Numbered from the stretch's first letter, positions 8,373 through 17,493 are shown. The stretch: 56,478 nt of DNA from JBHGAV01 sp041946685 (GCA_041946685.1 JBHGAV010000023.1:1-56478), one strand, 5' to 3'. Notes: generated by a model not told the origin, from the letters alone. Translations and numbers: made by a program.

Positions 8373-10730
8373 TTACGGCCAGGGCGAGCTCTTGCCTGCG
8401 CTCACCAGGTTCGCAAAGATGCGGTAGGCACCCCCCACGCCGGCGGGCAGTTGCCGGAACCAGGAAAACGCCGTGAAGAGGTAGACTCCCCTGCCGTAGC
8501 GCGCGTACAGTGTCGCTCCCTTGAGCGGCCGCTCTCCCGGGTCGTGGCACTCGAACAGCGGCTCGTAGCGCTCGTCCCACTCCGAGGCGAAGTACAGCCC
8601 GCGCTCCTGTGTCCACCCCTGGAAATCCTTGTCCGTGATCCTGTTCGGCGATGTCATCATCGGATGAGCCGGGTTGAGCGCCTTCACCGGCGCGTCCGCG
8701 TGCGTCGCGCGGCTCCGCGCCAGCTTGAGAGGATACGGGCCGACATTGGCCACGGCTTCCGGTGATCGCCCGTCCGCGACGTTGTATTGCACCACCAGCG
8801 TTCCCCCCGCCTCCACGTACTCCAGCAGCCGGTGCTGGTTGGCTCGCAGGTCCCCGCGCACGTTGTAGGCCCGCACTCCTGTGACGACGGCGTCGAAGCG
8901 GCAAAGGTCGCGCTGCGCCAGGTCCTCGGGTCCGAGTTCGGTGACGCGGCATCCCATCTGCGCGAGAGCCCGTGGGACTTCGTCTCCTGTCCCCCGGATG
9001 TAACCGATGGTTTGGGCGAAGCAGAGGACGTCGGCGCGGATTACCTTCGTCGCCGCGGGGACGAGAACCATCTGCGGGGGCAGGCCCGGAGCCCGAATGA
9101 TCTTCGTTTCCGTGGCGACGTCCAGCTTCCCCCTGCTGGCGACGGCCCTGAGCACTCCCGTCGCTTCCTCCTTGGGCGGGGTGACCGTGAACGTGATCGT
9201 CTGCTCTGCGTCTGTGTCCCCGGTCTGAAAGGATGTGAATGCGGGAGCAACGCTCCATCCTGCCGGTGCTTCGATTCGCAGTTCTCCGGCCGCCGCGCCC
9301 GCGTGGCTCGCGAGCAGCACCTTCACATCCCTCGCGCCGCCGTGGGGAAAGAGCAGCACCGCTTCGGGGATCCTGACGGAGAGAGGAGGCGCCACGGCCG
9401 CCAGGCCCGAACATTCCGGCGAAACGTGCTGCGCCATGACCGGCCGGACGATCTCGATCTCCGCAGCCCCGGCTTCAATTCGGAAGCGGGCGCGTATCCA
9501 GGGGGCATCCTCGGCCTGCCCGACCATCTCCTGGCTCTCGACCGTATGCAGATCCCCGCTTCGCGGCCTCCGCAGCCAGTACGGCTGTGAATAGGGTTGC
9601 CGCTGCGGAATCGTCAACGTCAGCGTGCGCCGCGCGACCTCGCCCGGGCCGACCGCGGAAACGGCGCGGTCCTCGGCTCGTGTGCCGCCCTCGACCTCCA
9701 CCGCAACACTCTTGACGAGGAGCGAACGCCGCGAGCGGTTGGCGGCCTCGGCAACCACTCGCAGCTCGCAGCCGGCGAACGCCAGCGGTTCCGCCGACGT
9801 CGCCTCGATCCGCAGCCCGGCACACAGCGCGACCGCCTCGTCCAGTTCGCGCAGCTTCAGTTCCGCCCACGGATCGCGAATGGCGGCGATGAGCGGCCGC
9901 GCTTCGGCCAGAAGCGCGATCGTGTTCTCGGGTTCGCCGGGCGAAAACTTACGGGCGGCCTCTTCCAGAATGTCCGCCACCGCCGCGCCTCCCGCCAGCC
10001 GCCTCCAGCTCAGGTCGATCCCCTCGAAGATGTCCTTGCTTGCGGGCTTACCGGCCAGCAGCTTCAACGATCCCGTGCCCACCCGTTTCCGGTCCGGGGC
10101 GCCCATGCCCTGGCTCCTGTGCATGCTCCGGCTCATCTTCGCGATCTCGGAGTAGGTGTAGCCAACGAGCGGGTCGGGCTCATCGACGTTGATCTCGATC
10201 GTCGGGCCACCCGCGGGGCGGAAGAAGCCGCCCTGCAACAGCCGTGCCGCCTGCCAGGGCTCCACCCACCGAAGCTGTTCGCGAAACCGCGTCTTGTCGC
10301 CGGCGGCGGTGAACGCTTCCCGCGCCAGGATCCCCGAGGCCTGGTGGTGTCCATGCCCGTCGCTGGCAGTGCCGGCAAATACCTGCACGATTACGTCCGG
10401 TCGGAAACGCCGTACCACCCACACCACGTCGCTCAGTACTTCCTGGTGTCCCCACCGGTCGAGCGAATCCTCAGCGGACTTGGAATAGCCGAAATCGATC
10501 GCTCTGGTGAAGTACTGCTCGGCGTTGTCGATGCGGCGGGCCGCCATCAGCTCCTGCGTGCGGATCACGCCCAGCAGTTCGCCCTGCTCCGCTCCGATCA
10601 GGTTTTGCCCGCCCTCGCCCCGGGTGAGGGCCAGGTACCCGGCGCGCACCTTGCGGCCGTGCGTCAGCGATGCGAGCACGGCCGTATTCTCGTCGTCCGG
10701 GTGTGCGCCGATCATGAGCACGCTGCCCAC
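8373..10730 (-). CDS. PIG-L/LmbE family deacetylase-like protein with long C-terminal extension
   Basis: A protein of at least 785 residues. The N-terminal domain has the PIG-L zinc motif AHPDDE and the downstream GHGHHQAS motif; the family hydrolyses N-acetylglucosaminyl or similar amides. The C-terminal 500 residues look like beta-sandwich domains plus a region resembling a glutamine-amidotransferase-like fold (LVVQYNVADG, ATLYARYG), as in secreted Acidobacteria homologues. Oddity: GTG 10730 is the first usual start, but the family-like sequence (LALERLAVVGS) continues upstream in frame as far as a CTG at 10781 that overlaps the bacterioferritin stop. No signal peptide is encoded in the space available. 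Confidence 0.82.
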   Translation of the reverse strand: MGSVLMIGAHPDDENTAVLASLTHGRKVRAGYLALTRGEGGQNLIGAEQGELLGVIRTQELMAARRIDNAEQYFTRAIDFGYSKSAEDSLDRWGHQEVLSDVVWVVRRFRPDVIVQVFAGTASDGHGHHQASGILAREAFTAAGDKTRFREQLRWVEPWQAARLLQGGFFRPAGGPTIEINVDEPDPLVGYTYSEIAKMSRSMHRSQGMGAPDRKRVGTGSLKLLAGKPASKDIFEGIDLSWRRLAGGAAVADILEEAARKFSPGEPENTIALLAEARPLIAAIRDPWAELKLRELDEAVALCAGLRIEATSAEPLAFAGCELRVVAEAANRSRRSLLVKSVAVEVEGGTRAEDRAVSAVGPGEVARRTLTLTIPQRQPYSQPYWLRRPRSGDLHTVESQEMVGQAEDAPWIRARFRIEAGAAEIEIVRPVMAQHVSPECSGLAAVAPPLSVRIPEAVLLFPHGGARDVKVLLASHAGAAAGELRIEAPAGWSVAPAFTSFQTGDTDAEQTITFTVTPPKEEATGVLRAVASRGKLDVATETKIIRAPGLPPQMVLVPAATKVIRADVLCFAQTIGYIRGTGDEVPRALAQMGCRVTELGPEDLAQRDLCRFDAVVTGVRAYNVRGDLRANQHRLLEYVEAGGTLVVQYNVADGRSPEAVANVGPYPLKLARSRATHADAPVKALNPAHPMMTSPNRITDKDFQGWTQERGLYFASEWDERYEPLFECHDPGERPLKGATLYARYGRGVYLFTAFSWFRQLPAGVGGAYRIFANLVSAGKSSPWP

Positions 10731-10777
10731 GACGGCCAGCCGTTCGAGCGCCAGTCTGGTGGATGTGGTCTTGGTCG

Positions 10778-11242
10778 TCAGAGCTTCTGGGCGAGGTAGT
10801 TGTCCAGTCCGAGCTCCTTGATCTGCGAAAGCTGAGTCTCGAGCCAGTCTACGTGCTGTTCCTCATCCTTCAGGAGCTTGATCAACAGCTCATGTGAGCC
10901 GTGATCGCCCGCCTCGGCGGCCTTCCGGGCGGCACCGTTGTACATGGCCACGGCCGCAATTTCAAGCGCCAGGTCGTTCTCCAGTTGCGCCTTCACGTTC
11001 TGCCCGACATTCAATGGCAGCAACTCGGCCATCTTTGGCGTGCCGTCGAGAAAGAGGATCCGCTCGATCAACGCCTCGGCGTGCTTCATCTCGTCGATCG
11101 ACTGTTTCTTGATATAGTCGCCCAGCTTCGCGAAGCCCCAGTTCTCGCACATCTCGGCGTGAATGAAGTACTGGTTGATCGCGGTCAGCTCTTCCTTCAG
11201 CGCTTGGTTCAGCAAGGCAATCACTTCTTCGTTTCCGCGCAT
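10778..11242 (-). CDS. bfr: bacterioferritin
   Basis: Forms a 24-subunit iron-storage shell that oxidises Fe(II) at a di-iron site. The 154-residue length is typical, and the ferroxidase ligands fall at the E. coli positions: Glu18, Glu51, His54, Glu94, Glu127 and His130, with Met52 as the haem ligand. ATG 11242 has GAGGAGAAGGG upstream; the frame extends to 12073 but overlaps rfbB and has no homologous content. An extended -10 promoter (TGGTACAAT) lies about 62 bp upstream. The PIG-L gene follows on the same strand. Confidence 0.97.
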   Translation of the reverse strand: MRGNEEVIALLNQALKEELTAINQYFIHAEMCENWGFAKLGDYIKKQSIDEMKHAEALIERILFLDGTPKMAELLPLNVGQNVKAQLENDLALEIAAVAMYNGAARKAAEAGDHGSHELLIKLLKDEEQHVDWLETQLSQIKELGLDNYLAQKL

Positions 11243-11304
11243 CGTCCCTTCTCCTCGTGGTTCTCTGATAGGTGGACCAGTCTGAAAGTGGGGTCCTTGT
11301 CCGC

Positions 11305-11313
11305 ATTGTACCA
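11305..11313 (-). promoter_or_regulatory. extended -10 promoter of bacterioferritin gene
   Basis: On the minus strand the sequence TGGTACAAT gives an extended -10 (TG-n-TACAAT, five of six consensus bases), about 62 bp before the bfr ATG. No good -35 box is present. The same TGnTAnnnT pattern recurs before several other genes in the window. Confidence 0.5.
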
Positions 11314-11356
11314 TCGGCCCTGCGGGGCTTTCTGATACAGTCGTAACGAGGAGCGA

Positions 11357-12361
11357 ATGGCGATATTTGTCACAGGCGGAGCCGGCTTCATCGGTTCGGA
11401 GTTCGTTCGCGGCTACATTCGGGAGCATCCCGCCGAGACCCTGGTCAACTTCGACAAGCTGACCTACGCCGGCAATCTGGAGAACCTCTCGGAGATCGCG
11501 GGCCATCCGTCCTACCGCATGGTTCGGGGCGACATCTGCGACGCCGACGCCGTTCGGGCGGCCCTGCCCGACGGATGTGACGCCGTCGTGAATTTCGCCG
11601 CCGAGTCGCATGTGGATCGCAGCATTCTGAGTGCGGCCGAGTTCGTGCGGACCAACGTGCTTGGCGCCCAGGTCCTGCTGGACGTGGCTCGCGAGAAGGG
11701 CGTCAAGCGATTCGTCCAGATCTCCACCGACGAGGTCGGCGGCAGCATCCCCGCCGGCCGGCTCTTTCGGGAGGACTCGCCCCTGTCTCCGAGCAGCCCC
11801 TACGCCGCCAGTAAGGCGGCCGCTGAGCACCTTGTGCGCGCCGCCGCCCATACCTTCGGCCTGGACGCCGTCATCACCCGCACCAGCAACAACTACGGGC
11901 CGTTCCAGTTTCCCGAGAAGCTGATCCCTCTGGCCCTCAGCAACGCGCTCGAGGGCCGGCCGATCCCCGTCTACGGCGACGGCCTCCAGGTTCGAGACTG
12001 GATTCACGTCGCCGACAACTGCCGCGCCTTGCGGATGGTACTGGAACGCGGCCGTCCCGGCGCGACCTATCACATCGGCGGCGGCTGCCAGATCGCCAAT
12101 CTCGACCTTCTGAAGCTGTTGCTGGGCATCCTGGGGAAGCCCGAATCATTGCTCACCAGCGTGACCGACCGGCTCGGTCACGACCGCAGATATGCCGTGG
12201 ACTGCTCCCTGATCCGAAACGAATTGGGCTGGGCGCCCGAAATTCCGCTCGAGGACGGCCTGCGTTCCACCGTCGAGTGGTATCGCTCCCACGCGGAATG
12301 GGTTGCCCACGCCCGCAGCGGTGAATACCAGGAGTACTACCAGCGCGTCTACGCCACTTGA
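11357..12361 (+). CDS. rfbB: dTDP-glucose 4,6-dehydratase
   Basis: Converts dTDP-glucose to dTDP-4-keto-6-deoxyglucose, second step of the dTDP-rhamnose pathway. The 334-residue SDR protein has the NAD-binding TGGAGFIGS motif, the FAAESHVDRS segment, catalytic ISTDEVGGS (Thr-Asp-Glu) and YAASK (Tyr-Lys), and RTSNNYGPFQFPEKLIPL. GAGGAG precedes the ATG. The rfbC-like gene follows after 8 bp, consistent with a sugar-nucleotide operon for surface polysaccharide. Other NDP-hexose dehydratases share these motifs, so the nucleotide is inferred. Confidence 0.92.
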   Translation: MAIFVTGGAGFIGSEFVRGYIREHPAETLVNFDKLTYAGNLENLSEIAGHPSYRMVRGDICDADAVRAALPDGCDAVVNFAAESHVDRSILSAAEFVRTNVLGAQVLLDVAREKGVKRFVQISTDEVGGSIPAGRLFREDSPLSPSSPYAASKAAAEHLVRAAAHTFGLDAVITRTSNNYGPFQFPEKLIPLALSNALEGRPIPVYGDGLQVRDWIHVADNCRALRMVLERGRPGATYHIGGGCQIANLDLLKLLLGILGKPESLLTSVTDRLGHDRRYAVDCSLIRNELGWAPEIPLEDGLRSTVEWYRSHAEWVAHARSGEYQEYYQRVYAT

Positions 12362-12369
12362 GGAACCAC

Positions 12370-12933
12370 ATGCACATGCAGATCATCGCATCCGGCGCGG
12401 GGCTCGAACTCGCGCTCCCCGACTGTGAACGAGGGCTGGGCAGCCTGATCCGCAAGCCGGATTCCGCCGAGCTGATCTACGGCGTGCAGGTCCGGCCGCT
12501 CGATCTCCATCCCGACGACCGCGGCTATTTCCTTGAGGTCGTCCGGCTCGGCCAGGGACTGGTGGCAGGCTTCGATGCCCGCACCACCCAGGTATCGGCG
12601 GCCTGCAATTTCCCCGGCATCATCAAGGCGTTCCACTACCACCTGCGCCAGACCGACTGCTTCACGCCGGCCGCGGGGCTCCTCCAGATCGCCCTGGTTG
12701 ACCTGCGCAGGGGCTCTCGCACCTTCGGCCTGAAGAACACGATCTATGCCGGTGCCCTCCGCCCCTGGCAGGTGCTCATCCCGCCCGGCGTCGGGCACGG
12801 CTATAAGGTGATCGGCGCTGAGCCTTCCCTCCTGGTCTACGCCTCCGACCGCTTCTACAACCCCGAAGACGAAGGACGCATCCCGTACAACGACCCGTCC
12901 ATCAACTACGACTGGGAACTCCAGCACAAATGA
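12370..12933 (+). CDS. rfbC: dTDP-4-dehydrorhamnose 3,5-epimerase family protein
   Basis: A 187-residue cupin of the RmlC family, predicted to epimerise the 4-keto-6-deoxy sugar made by the upstream dehydratase. Recognisable segments: VQVRPLDLHPDDRGYFLEVV, the active-site His region GIIKAFHYHLRQTD, ALVDLRRGSRTFG, and IPPGVGHGYKV. ATG 12370 is preferred (TGAGGA 6 bases upstream); the TTG at 12358 is an alternative. The sequence differs from classical RmlC around the usual GLHYQ motif (AFHYH), so a related epimerase role is possible. Confidence 0.82.
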   Translation: MHMQIIASGAGLELALPDCERGLGSLIRKPDSAELIYGVQVRPLDLHPDDRGYFLEVVRLGQGLVAGFDARTTQVSAACNFPGIIKAFHYHLRQTDCFTPAAGLLQIALVDLRRGSRTFGLKNTIYAGALRPWQVLIPPGVGHGYKVIGAEPSLLVYASDRFYNPEDEGRIPYNDPSINYDWELQHK

Positions 12934-12961
12934 GGCGCGTGGAGCGTCAAACCGTTTCCGG

Positions 12962-14620
12962 TCAAGCTCCCAGAGGGTTGATCTTGAATACGTACGCGTA
13001 ATCGCAGGGCGGCTTTTCCGGCAGGCTGATCGCGACTCCGTCCGCGTCTCGCGACCAGGCAAGATTGGACTCCGATCCCATCAAGCCGATCCTGGCGATT
13101 TCGCCGCGGTAGTGTGGTGAACCCGAGGCGAGAGACTTGATCACCAGCCTTCGATCTGCGGGCCAGGCCAGCGCTATGGCGTACAGCGCATCCCCCTTGG
13201 TCGTGAACCTGATGTCGCCCGCCACAAACTGGCGGGCCTTGCCGCCGTACAGCGAGCCGCCGGCACCCTGGGTCGGCCCCTCCCCATGAATCTTCCAGGG
13301 CCGGGTGGAATAAATCGCCTCCCCGTTGAGCGCCATCCAGGCGCCGAACTTGTCGAGGAACTCGAATTCATCGTCGTCGGGCCTGCCATGGCCAGGCAGC
13401 GGTATGTTCAGCAGCAGATTCCCATTCTTGCTGACGACGTCAATCAGAAGGTGAAGCATGGCCTGCGGCGTCCGGTACCGGTGCTCTTCGAAAACTGACC
13501 GGCTGTAATGCCAGGCGCCGATACAGGCGTCCGTCTGCCATGGATTGGCTTCCAGTACGTCCGCCTGCCGCATTTCGAAGTCGTGCACCAGGGTGCTCAA
13601 GACAGCGGCAGGAACGTTCTTGATATTGAACACCGCCTCCAGCTTGCCCGCGTTCCGGCGAAGGTTGGTGTTGTAGTAGTACGCCATGATGTGGGGCGTA
13701 AGCTCCGGGATCCCAAGCCAGGTGTTCAGCACACGGCCGGAGGGCGCGCCCCTGTCGAAGGTCCAATCGCAGGCGTCGTCAAAGTACAGAAGATCCGGAT
13801 TGTACTTGTCGATCAGGTCCTGAACGCGCAACATGAAGTTCTCGACGAATTCCGGGCAGGGGTCGTCCTTGTCGTGGGGACGGCCATTGAGCTCCTGCGG
13901 GTCCATGCCCTCCCACCACTTGTCCTTGCCATCGGCCTTGGTCAGAACGCCGTCGTAGGGCACCCCTTTCAGAGGACCGGTCTCATCGCTGCCGTATCGG
14001 ACCGGCATGAACTGTTTCCACACGCGTCCCGGAGTGCCATGAAAGGTAATGCCGTACTTGAGCCCGTGCGCGCGCGCGACCTTCCCCCAGGTGCCCACGA
14101 TGTCCTGTCTTGGCCCGACATTCACCGAGTTCCAGGGCTGGTACTTGGAATCCCAACAATCGAAGTTTCCATGGTGATTGCCAAGCGCAACGAAGTACTT
14201 GGCCCCGGCTTTCTGATAGCGCCGGATCAGCTCCTCGGGATTCCATTTGTCCGCCCGCCAGATATGGCAGATGTCCTTGTACCCGAATTGTGACGGATGA
14301 CCGTATGTCTTGACGTGATAGTTGTACTGGGCGCTGCCCTGTATGTACATCCCCCGGGCGTACCAGTCACCCTGCTCGGGGACGCACTGGGGGCTCCAAT
14401 GGGCCCAGATTCCGAATTTCGCATCCCGAAACCACTCGGGGCAGCGGTAGGCCCTCAGAGATTCCCAGTAAGGCCGAAACGGACCCGTGATCGGGCCGCT
14501 GCGAAAGTTGCCGTCAGTGTATGCGCCTTGCTGACCCAATGCGGAGTTTGCGCACGCCAGCACGCCGATACCGCCCGCAACGAATCCCCTGCGGCCGAAG
14601 CCGCCCGCGCTTTCATTCAT
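12962..14620 (-). CDS. Tat-exported GH29 alpha-L-fucosidase
   Basis: A 552-residue secreted glycosidase. The N terminus has a twin-arginine motif (GFGRRGFVAGG) and a hydrophobic stretch ending ALG. The GH29 barrel is seen in WFRDAKFGIWAHWSPQCVPE, YHPSQF-like GHPSQFGYKD, GAKYFVALGNHHGNFDCWDS and PDLLYFDDACDW, where the nucleophile Asp is expected. ATG 14620 has AGGAG upstream; the TTG at 14644 is less likely. It lies 36 bp downstream of galT on the same strand, suggesting shared transcription. Exact sugar specificity (fucose, or a related 6-deoxy or galacto sugar) is not settled by sequence. Confidence 0.88.
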   Translation of the reverse strand: MNESAGGFGRRGFVAGGIGVLACANSALGQQGAYTDGNFRSGPITGPFRPYWESLRAYRCPEWFRDAKFGIWAHWSPQCVPEQGDWYARGMYIQGSAQYNYHVKTYGHPSQFGYKDICHIWRADKWNPEELIRRYQKAGAKYFVALGNHHGNFDCWDSKYQPWNSVNVGPRQDIVGTWGKVARAHGLKYGITFHGTPGRVWKQFMPVRYGSDETGPLKGVPYDGVLTKADGKDKWWEGMDPQELNGRPHDKDDPCPEFVENFMLRVQDLIDKYNPDLLYFDDACDWTFDRGAPSGRVLNTWLGIPELTPHIMAYYYNTNLRRNAGKLEAVFNIKNVPAAVLSTLVHDFEMRQADVLEANPWQTDACIGAWHYSRSVFEEHRYRTPQAMLHLLIDVVSKNGNLLLNIPLPGHGRPDDDEFEFLDKFGAWMALNGEAIYSTRPWKIHGEGPTQGAGGSLYGGKARQFVAGDIRFTTKGDALYAIALAWPADRRLVIKSLASGSPHYRGEIARIGLMGSESNLAWSRDADGVAISLPEKPPCDYAYVFKINPLGA

Positions 14621-14656
14621 CCGGAGACCGCTCCTTTCGTCCAACCACTTCCCAGG

Positions 14657-15685
14657 CTAATCGATAGAGCTATCGCCACGCAGCCGCGCCGCCGCCGTCT
14701 CCGGTGTGATGTCGCGCTGCGGCATCGCCAGCAGTTCATAGCCGACCATGAACTTGCGGATGGTGGCCGACCGCAGCAATGGCGGCAGAAAGTGCGCGTG
14801 CAGATGCCACTCCGCGTGCGGCCCGCCGTCCGTGGGCCGCTGGTGAAACCCGAACGAGTAGGGGAACGATGTCGCGAACAGGTTGTCGTACCTCTTCGTG
14901 ATGCGCCCCAGAATGTCCGCCAGGTCCTCGCGAGCGGTCTCGTCTAGCTGGTCCATCCCCGTGAGATGCTGTCTGGCCAGGACCATCGTCTCGAACGGCC
15001 AAACCGCCCAGAACGGAACCAGCGCCGTGAACGAACCGTTCTGGCAAACGATCCGTTCCTGCTTGGTCTGTTCCAGCGTCAGGTAGTCGCACAACAGGCA
15101 GGAGCCTTTGGATTCGCGATACGCGAACTGCGATGCCTGCTCCTTGGCAACTTCGGTCGGCAGTGTGTGATTCGCCCAGATTTGCCCGTGCGGGTGCGGA
15201 TTGCTGCAACCCATCATTTCGCCGCGATTCTCGAACACCTCCACGTAGCGGATCTGGGGGTTTCTTCCCAGTTCCTCCCACTCGCCCACCCAGGTGTCCA
15301 CCACCTTGCGGATCGCCGTCCGATCCATCCGGGCGAGCGTGAGATCGTGACGGGGAGAGAAGCACACCACGCGGCAGCGGCCCGGCTCGGCTTCCGCAAC
15401 CAGCAGATCGCCTTCGCGGTACTCACCCGCTGGAGTATCCTCCCGCATGGTGGCGAAATCGTTCTCGAAGACGAAGGTGGATTGGTACTGCGGGTTGCGC
15501 GCGCCTCCGGCCCGCTCATTCCCCGGGCACAGGTAGCAGGTGGGATCGTATGCCGGTTGCGCCGCCGCCGCGGTTCGCTCCACCTGCCCCTGCCACGGCC
15601 GCTGGGTGCGATGCGGCGACACCAACAGCCATTCCCGCGTGAGCGGATTGAACCGCCGGTGCGGGTGCTCCTTCAGATTGAACAT
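14657..15685 (-). CDS. galT: galactose-1-phosphate uridylyltransferase
   Basis: Leloir pathway enzyme exchanging UMP between UDP-glucose and galactose-1-phosphate. The 342-residue product has the active-site CSNPHPHGQIWA (nucleophile His in HPH), a zinc-type CYLCPGN pair, and the C-terminal HLHAHFLPPLLRSATIRKFM segment characteristic of GalT. GAAGG 8 bases before the ATG is formed by the edge of a heptameric repeat (15695-15763). A GH29 gene follows on the strand. No galK or galE is in the window. Confidence 0.95.
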   Translation of the reverse strand: MFNLKEHPHRRFNPLTREWLLVSPHRTQRPWQGQVERTAAAAQPAYDPTCYLCPGNERAGGARNPQYQSTFVFENDFATMREDTPAGEYREGDLLVAEAEPGRCRVVCFSPRHDLTLARMDRTAIRKVVDTWVGEWEELGRNPQIRYVEVFENRGEMMGCSNPHPHGQIWANHTLPTEVAKEQASQFAYRESKGSCLLCDYLTLEQTKQERIVCQNGSFTALVPFWAVWPFETMVLARQHLTGMDQLDETAREDLADILGRITKRYDNLFATSFPYSFGFHQRPTDGGPHAEWHLHAHFLPPLLRSATIRKFMVGYELLAMPQRDITPETAAARLRGDSSID

Positions 15686-15694
15686 GGCTCGGCC

Positions 15695-15763
15695 TTCAGC
15701 ATTCAGCGCTCAGCATTCAGCTTTCGGCTGATCGCTGATCGCTGTCCGCTGAATGCTGTCTGC
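15695..15763. repeat. 7-bp periodic repeat arranged as an inverted array
   Basis: Between galT and ilvD the sequence runs in strict 7-base steps: ATTCAGC, GCTCAGC, ATTCAGC, TTTCGGC, then TGATCGC, TGATCGC, TGTCCGC, TGAATGC, TGTCTGC. The second half is the same heptamer family in reverse complement, so the whole can fold as a hairpin (CAGCATTCAGC against GCTGAATGCTG). A related heptad run occurs at 56242-56269. It separates ilvD from galT and may end ilvD transcription. Confidence 0.75.
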
Positions 15764-15765
15764 TC

Positions 15766-17493
15766 CTAGATTTCGAACACGGCCCCCGTGTCTGCACTGG
15801 TCACGTGCTTCAGGTAGCGTGCGAGCCAGCCGTGCTTCACCTTCGGCTCGAAGGGAGGCAGTGCCTGGAGTCTCCGCCGGATCTCCTGGTCGCTGACCTT
15901 CAGCTCCAGCCGGCGTTCGGTTGCGCTGATGTAGATCCGGTCTCCCTCGCGCACCGCCGCAATGGGGCCGCCCGCGGCCGCCTCCGGCGCTACGTGGCCG
16001 ACACACAGCCCGCGCGTGCCCCCGCTGAACCGGCCGTCGGTGATGAGCGCGGCCCGCACGCCTGAGCCCGACAGGGCCGAGGTCGGAGACAGCATCTCCT
16101 GCATGCCCGGCCCGCCGCGCGGCCCTTCGTAACGGATCACCACCACGTCGCCGTCCTTCACCTGGCCGGCCAGAATGCCCTCCAGCGCCGCTTCCTGTGA
16201 CTCGTAGATCCGCGCCGGACCCTCGTATTCCATCATGGATGGATCGACGCCGGCGACCTTCACCACCGCTCCGCGCGGCGCCAGGTTGCCGAAAAGGATC
16301 GCCAGTCCCCCCGACTTGGTGAACGCCCGGTCCAGCCGCCGGATTACCTCCCCGTCAGGGTCCCTGGAATTCTGCACGTATTCCGAAAGCTTTCCGGCGA
16401 CTGTCTTCGCATCCAGGTCCAGGGCCGTGCCCGGGTGCCGGGCCACTTCCTTGAGAATCGTGCCGATTCCGCCCGCCTGGTGCACATCCTCCACGTGGAC
16501 ATCCGGGCGGCTGGGGGCGATCTTGCAGATGTTGGGTGTCGCCTGCGAAAGCTCGTTCAGCCGGTCCAGGTTGTACTCGATCCCGGCGGTGTGCGCCAGG
16601 CTCAGCCCGTGCAACACCGTGTTGGTTGACCCCCCCATGGCCATGTCCAGGACGAAGGCGTTGTCCATGGCCTTCTTGGTCACGATGTCCAGCGGCCGCA
16701 CGTTCTCTTCCATGCAGCGTTTCAGTGCCCGGCCCGCCTTCCGCACCAGTTCCAGCCTCTCCGGATTCAACTGCGTCCGGCGCCTGTCCCCGTCCACCCA
16801 GGTTTCCGCCGTGATGGTGCCGTTGCCCGGCAGCGCCAGCCCGATCGCTTCCGCCAGGCAGTTCATCGAGTTTGCGGTGAACATCCCCGCGCAACTCCCG
16901 CACCCCGGGCAGGCCTTTTCCGCCAGCTCACGCAGTCCCTGGTCGGAGAGCTTGCCCACGCTGTGCTTGCCCACGGCTTCGAAGACCGAGATCAGATCCG
17001 TGCTTCCCGGGCCGGCCAACATCGGCCCTCCGCTTACGTAAACTGCCGGGATGTTGATACGCACCATGGCGTTCAGCATCGCCGGGACGATCTTGTCGCA
17101 GTTGGCGATGCCGATCCATCCGTCGCAGGGGTGCGCCCCGATGATGGTCTCGATCTGGTCCGTGATCAGTTCGCGGGAGGGCAGGGAGTACTTCATCCCG
17201 AAGTGCCCCATGGCGATTCCGTCGCAGATGGCCGCTCCTACGTTGGTGTACCACACGCTGAAGCCCAACGACTCCAGTTCCTCCTTCAACACCGCCCCGA
17301 GCTTGTCCAGGTGCGCGTGTCCGGGGATCTGAGTCGTGTAGGAGTTCACGATTGTGACGATCGGTTTGGAGAGATCGTCGAACGAACGGATCAATCCCTC
17401 CGCCTTCATCAGGCTGGCCGCGGGGAGCATCTTGGCTCCGTCTTTCAAAATGCGGCTGCCGCGCTTGCGAATGTCTTCGATTCCGGGATTCAT
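15766..17493 (-). CDS. ilvD: dihydroxy-acid dehydratase
   Basis: Fe-S dehydratase of branched-chain amino-acid synthesis. The 575-residue product has the cluster cysteines in GIANCDK and CPGCGSCAGMFTANSM, the GPMLAGPG segment, MAMGGSTNTVLH and the C-terminal TDGRFSGGTRG motif. ATG 17493 matches the usual family N terminus (MNPGIEDIRKRGSRIL); the open frame continues upstream without similarity and the ribosome binding site (AAAGG) is close and weak. It stands alone, separated from galT by a heptad repeat. Confidence 0.95.
   Translation of the reverse strand: MNPGIEDIRKRGSRILKDGAKMLPAASLMKAEGLIRSFDDLSKPIVTIVNSYTTQIPGHAHLDKLGAVLKEELESLGFSVWYTNVGAAICDGIAMGHFGMKYSLPSRELITDQIETIIGAHPCDGWIGIANCDKIVPAMLNAMVRINIPAVYVSGGPMLAGPGSTDLISVFEAVGKHSVGKLSDQGLRELAEKACPGCGSCAGMFTANSMNCLAEAIGLALPGNGTITAETWVDGDRRRTQLNPERLELVRKAGRALKRCMEENVRPLDIVTKKAMDNAFVLDMAMGGSTNTVLHGLSLAHTAGIEYNLDRLNELSQATPNICKIAPSRPDVHVEDVHQAGGIGTILKEVARHPGTALDLDAKTVAGKLSEYVQNSRDPDGEVIRRLDRAFTKSGGLAILFGNLAPRGAVVKVAGVDPSMMEYEGPARIYESQEAALEGILAGQVKDGDVVVIRYEGPRGGPGMQEMLSPTSALSGSGVRAALITDGRFSGGTRGLCVGHVAPEAAAGGPIAAVREGDRIYISATERRLELKVSDQEIRRRLQALPPFEPKVKHGWLARYLKHVTSADTGAVFEI

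Noticed and set aside
8367..8400. GGCC-TTAC-GGCC hairpin between glgC and the PIG-L gene as a terminator
   Set aside because: Only a 4-bp stem with no U-run; too weak to claim.
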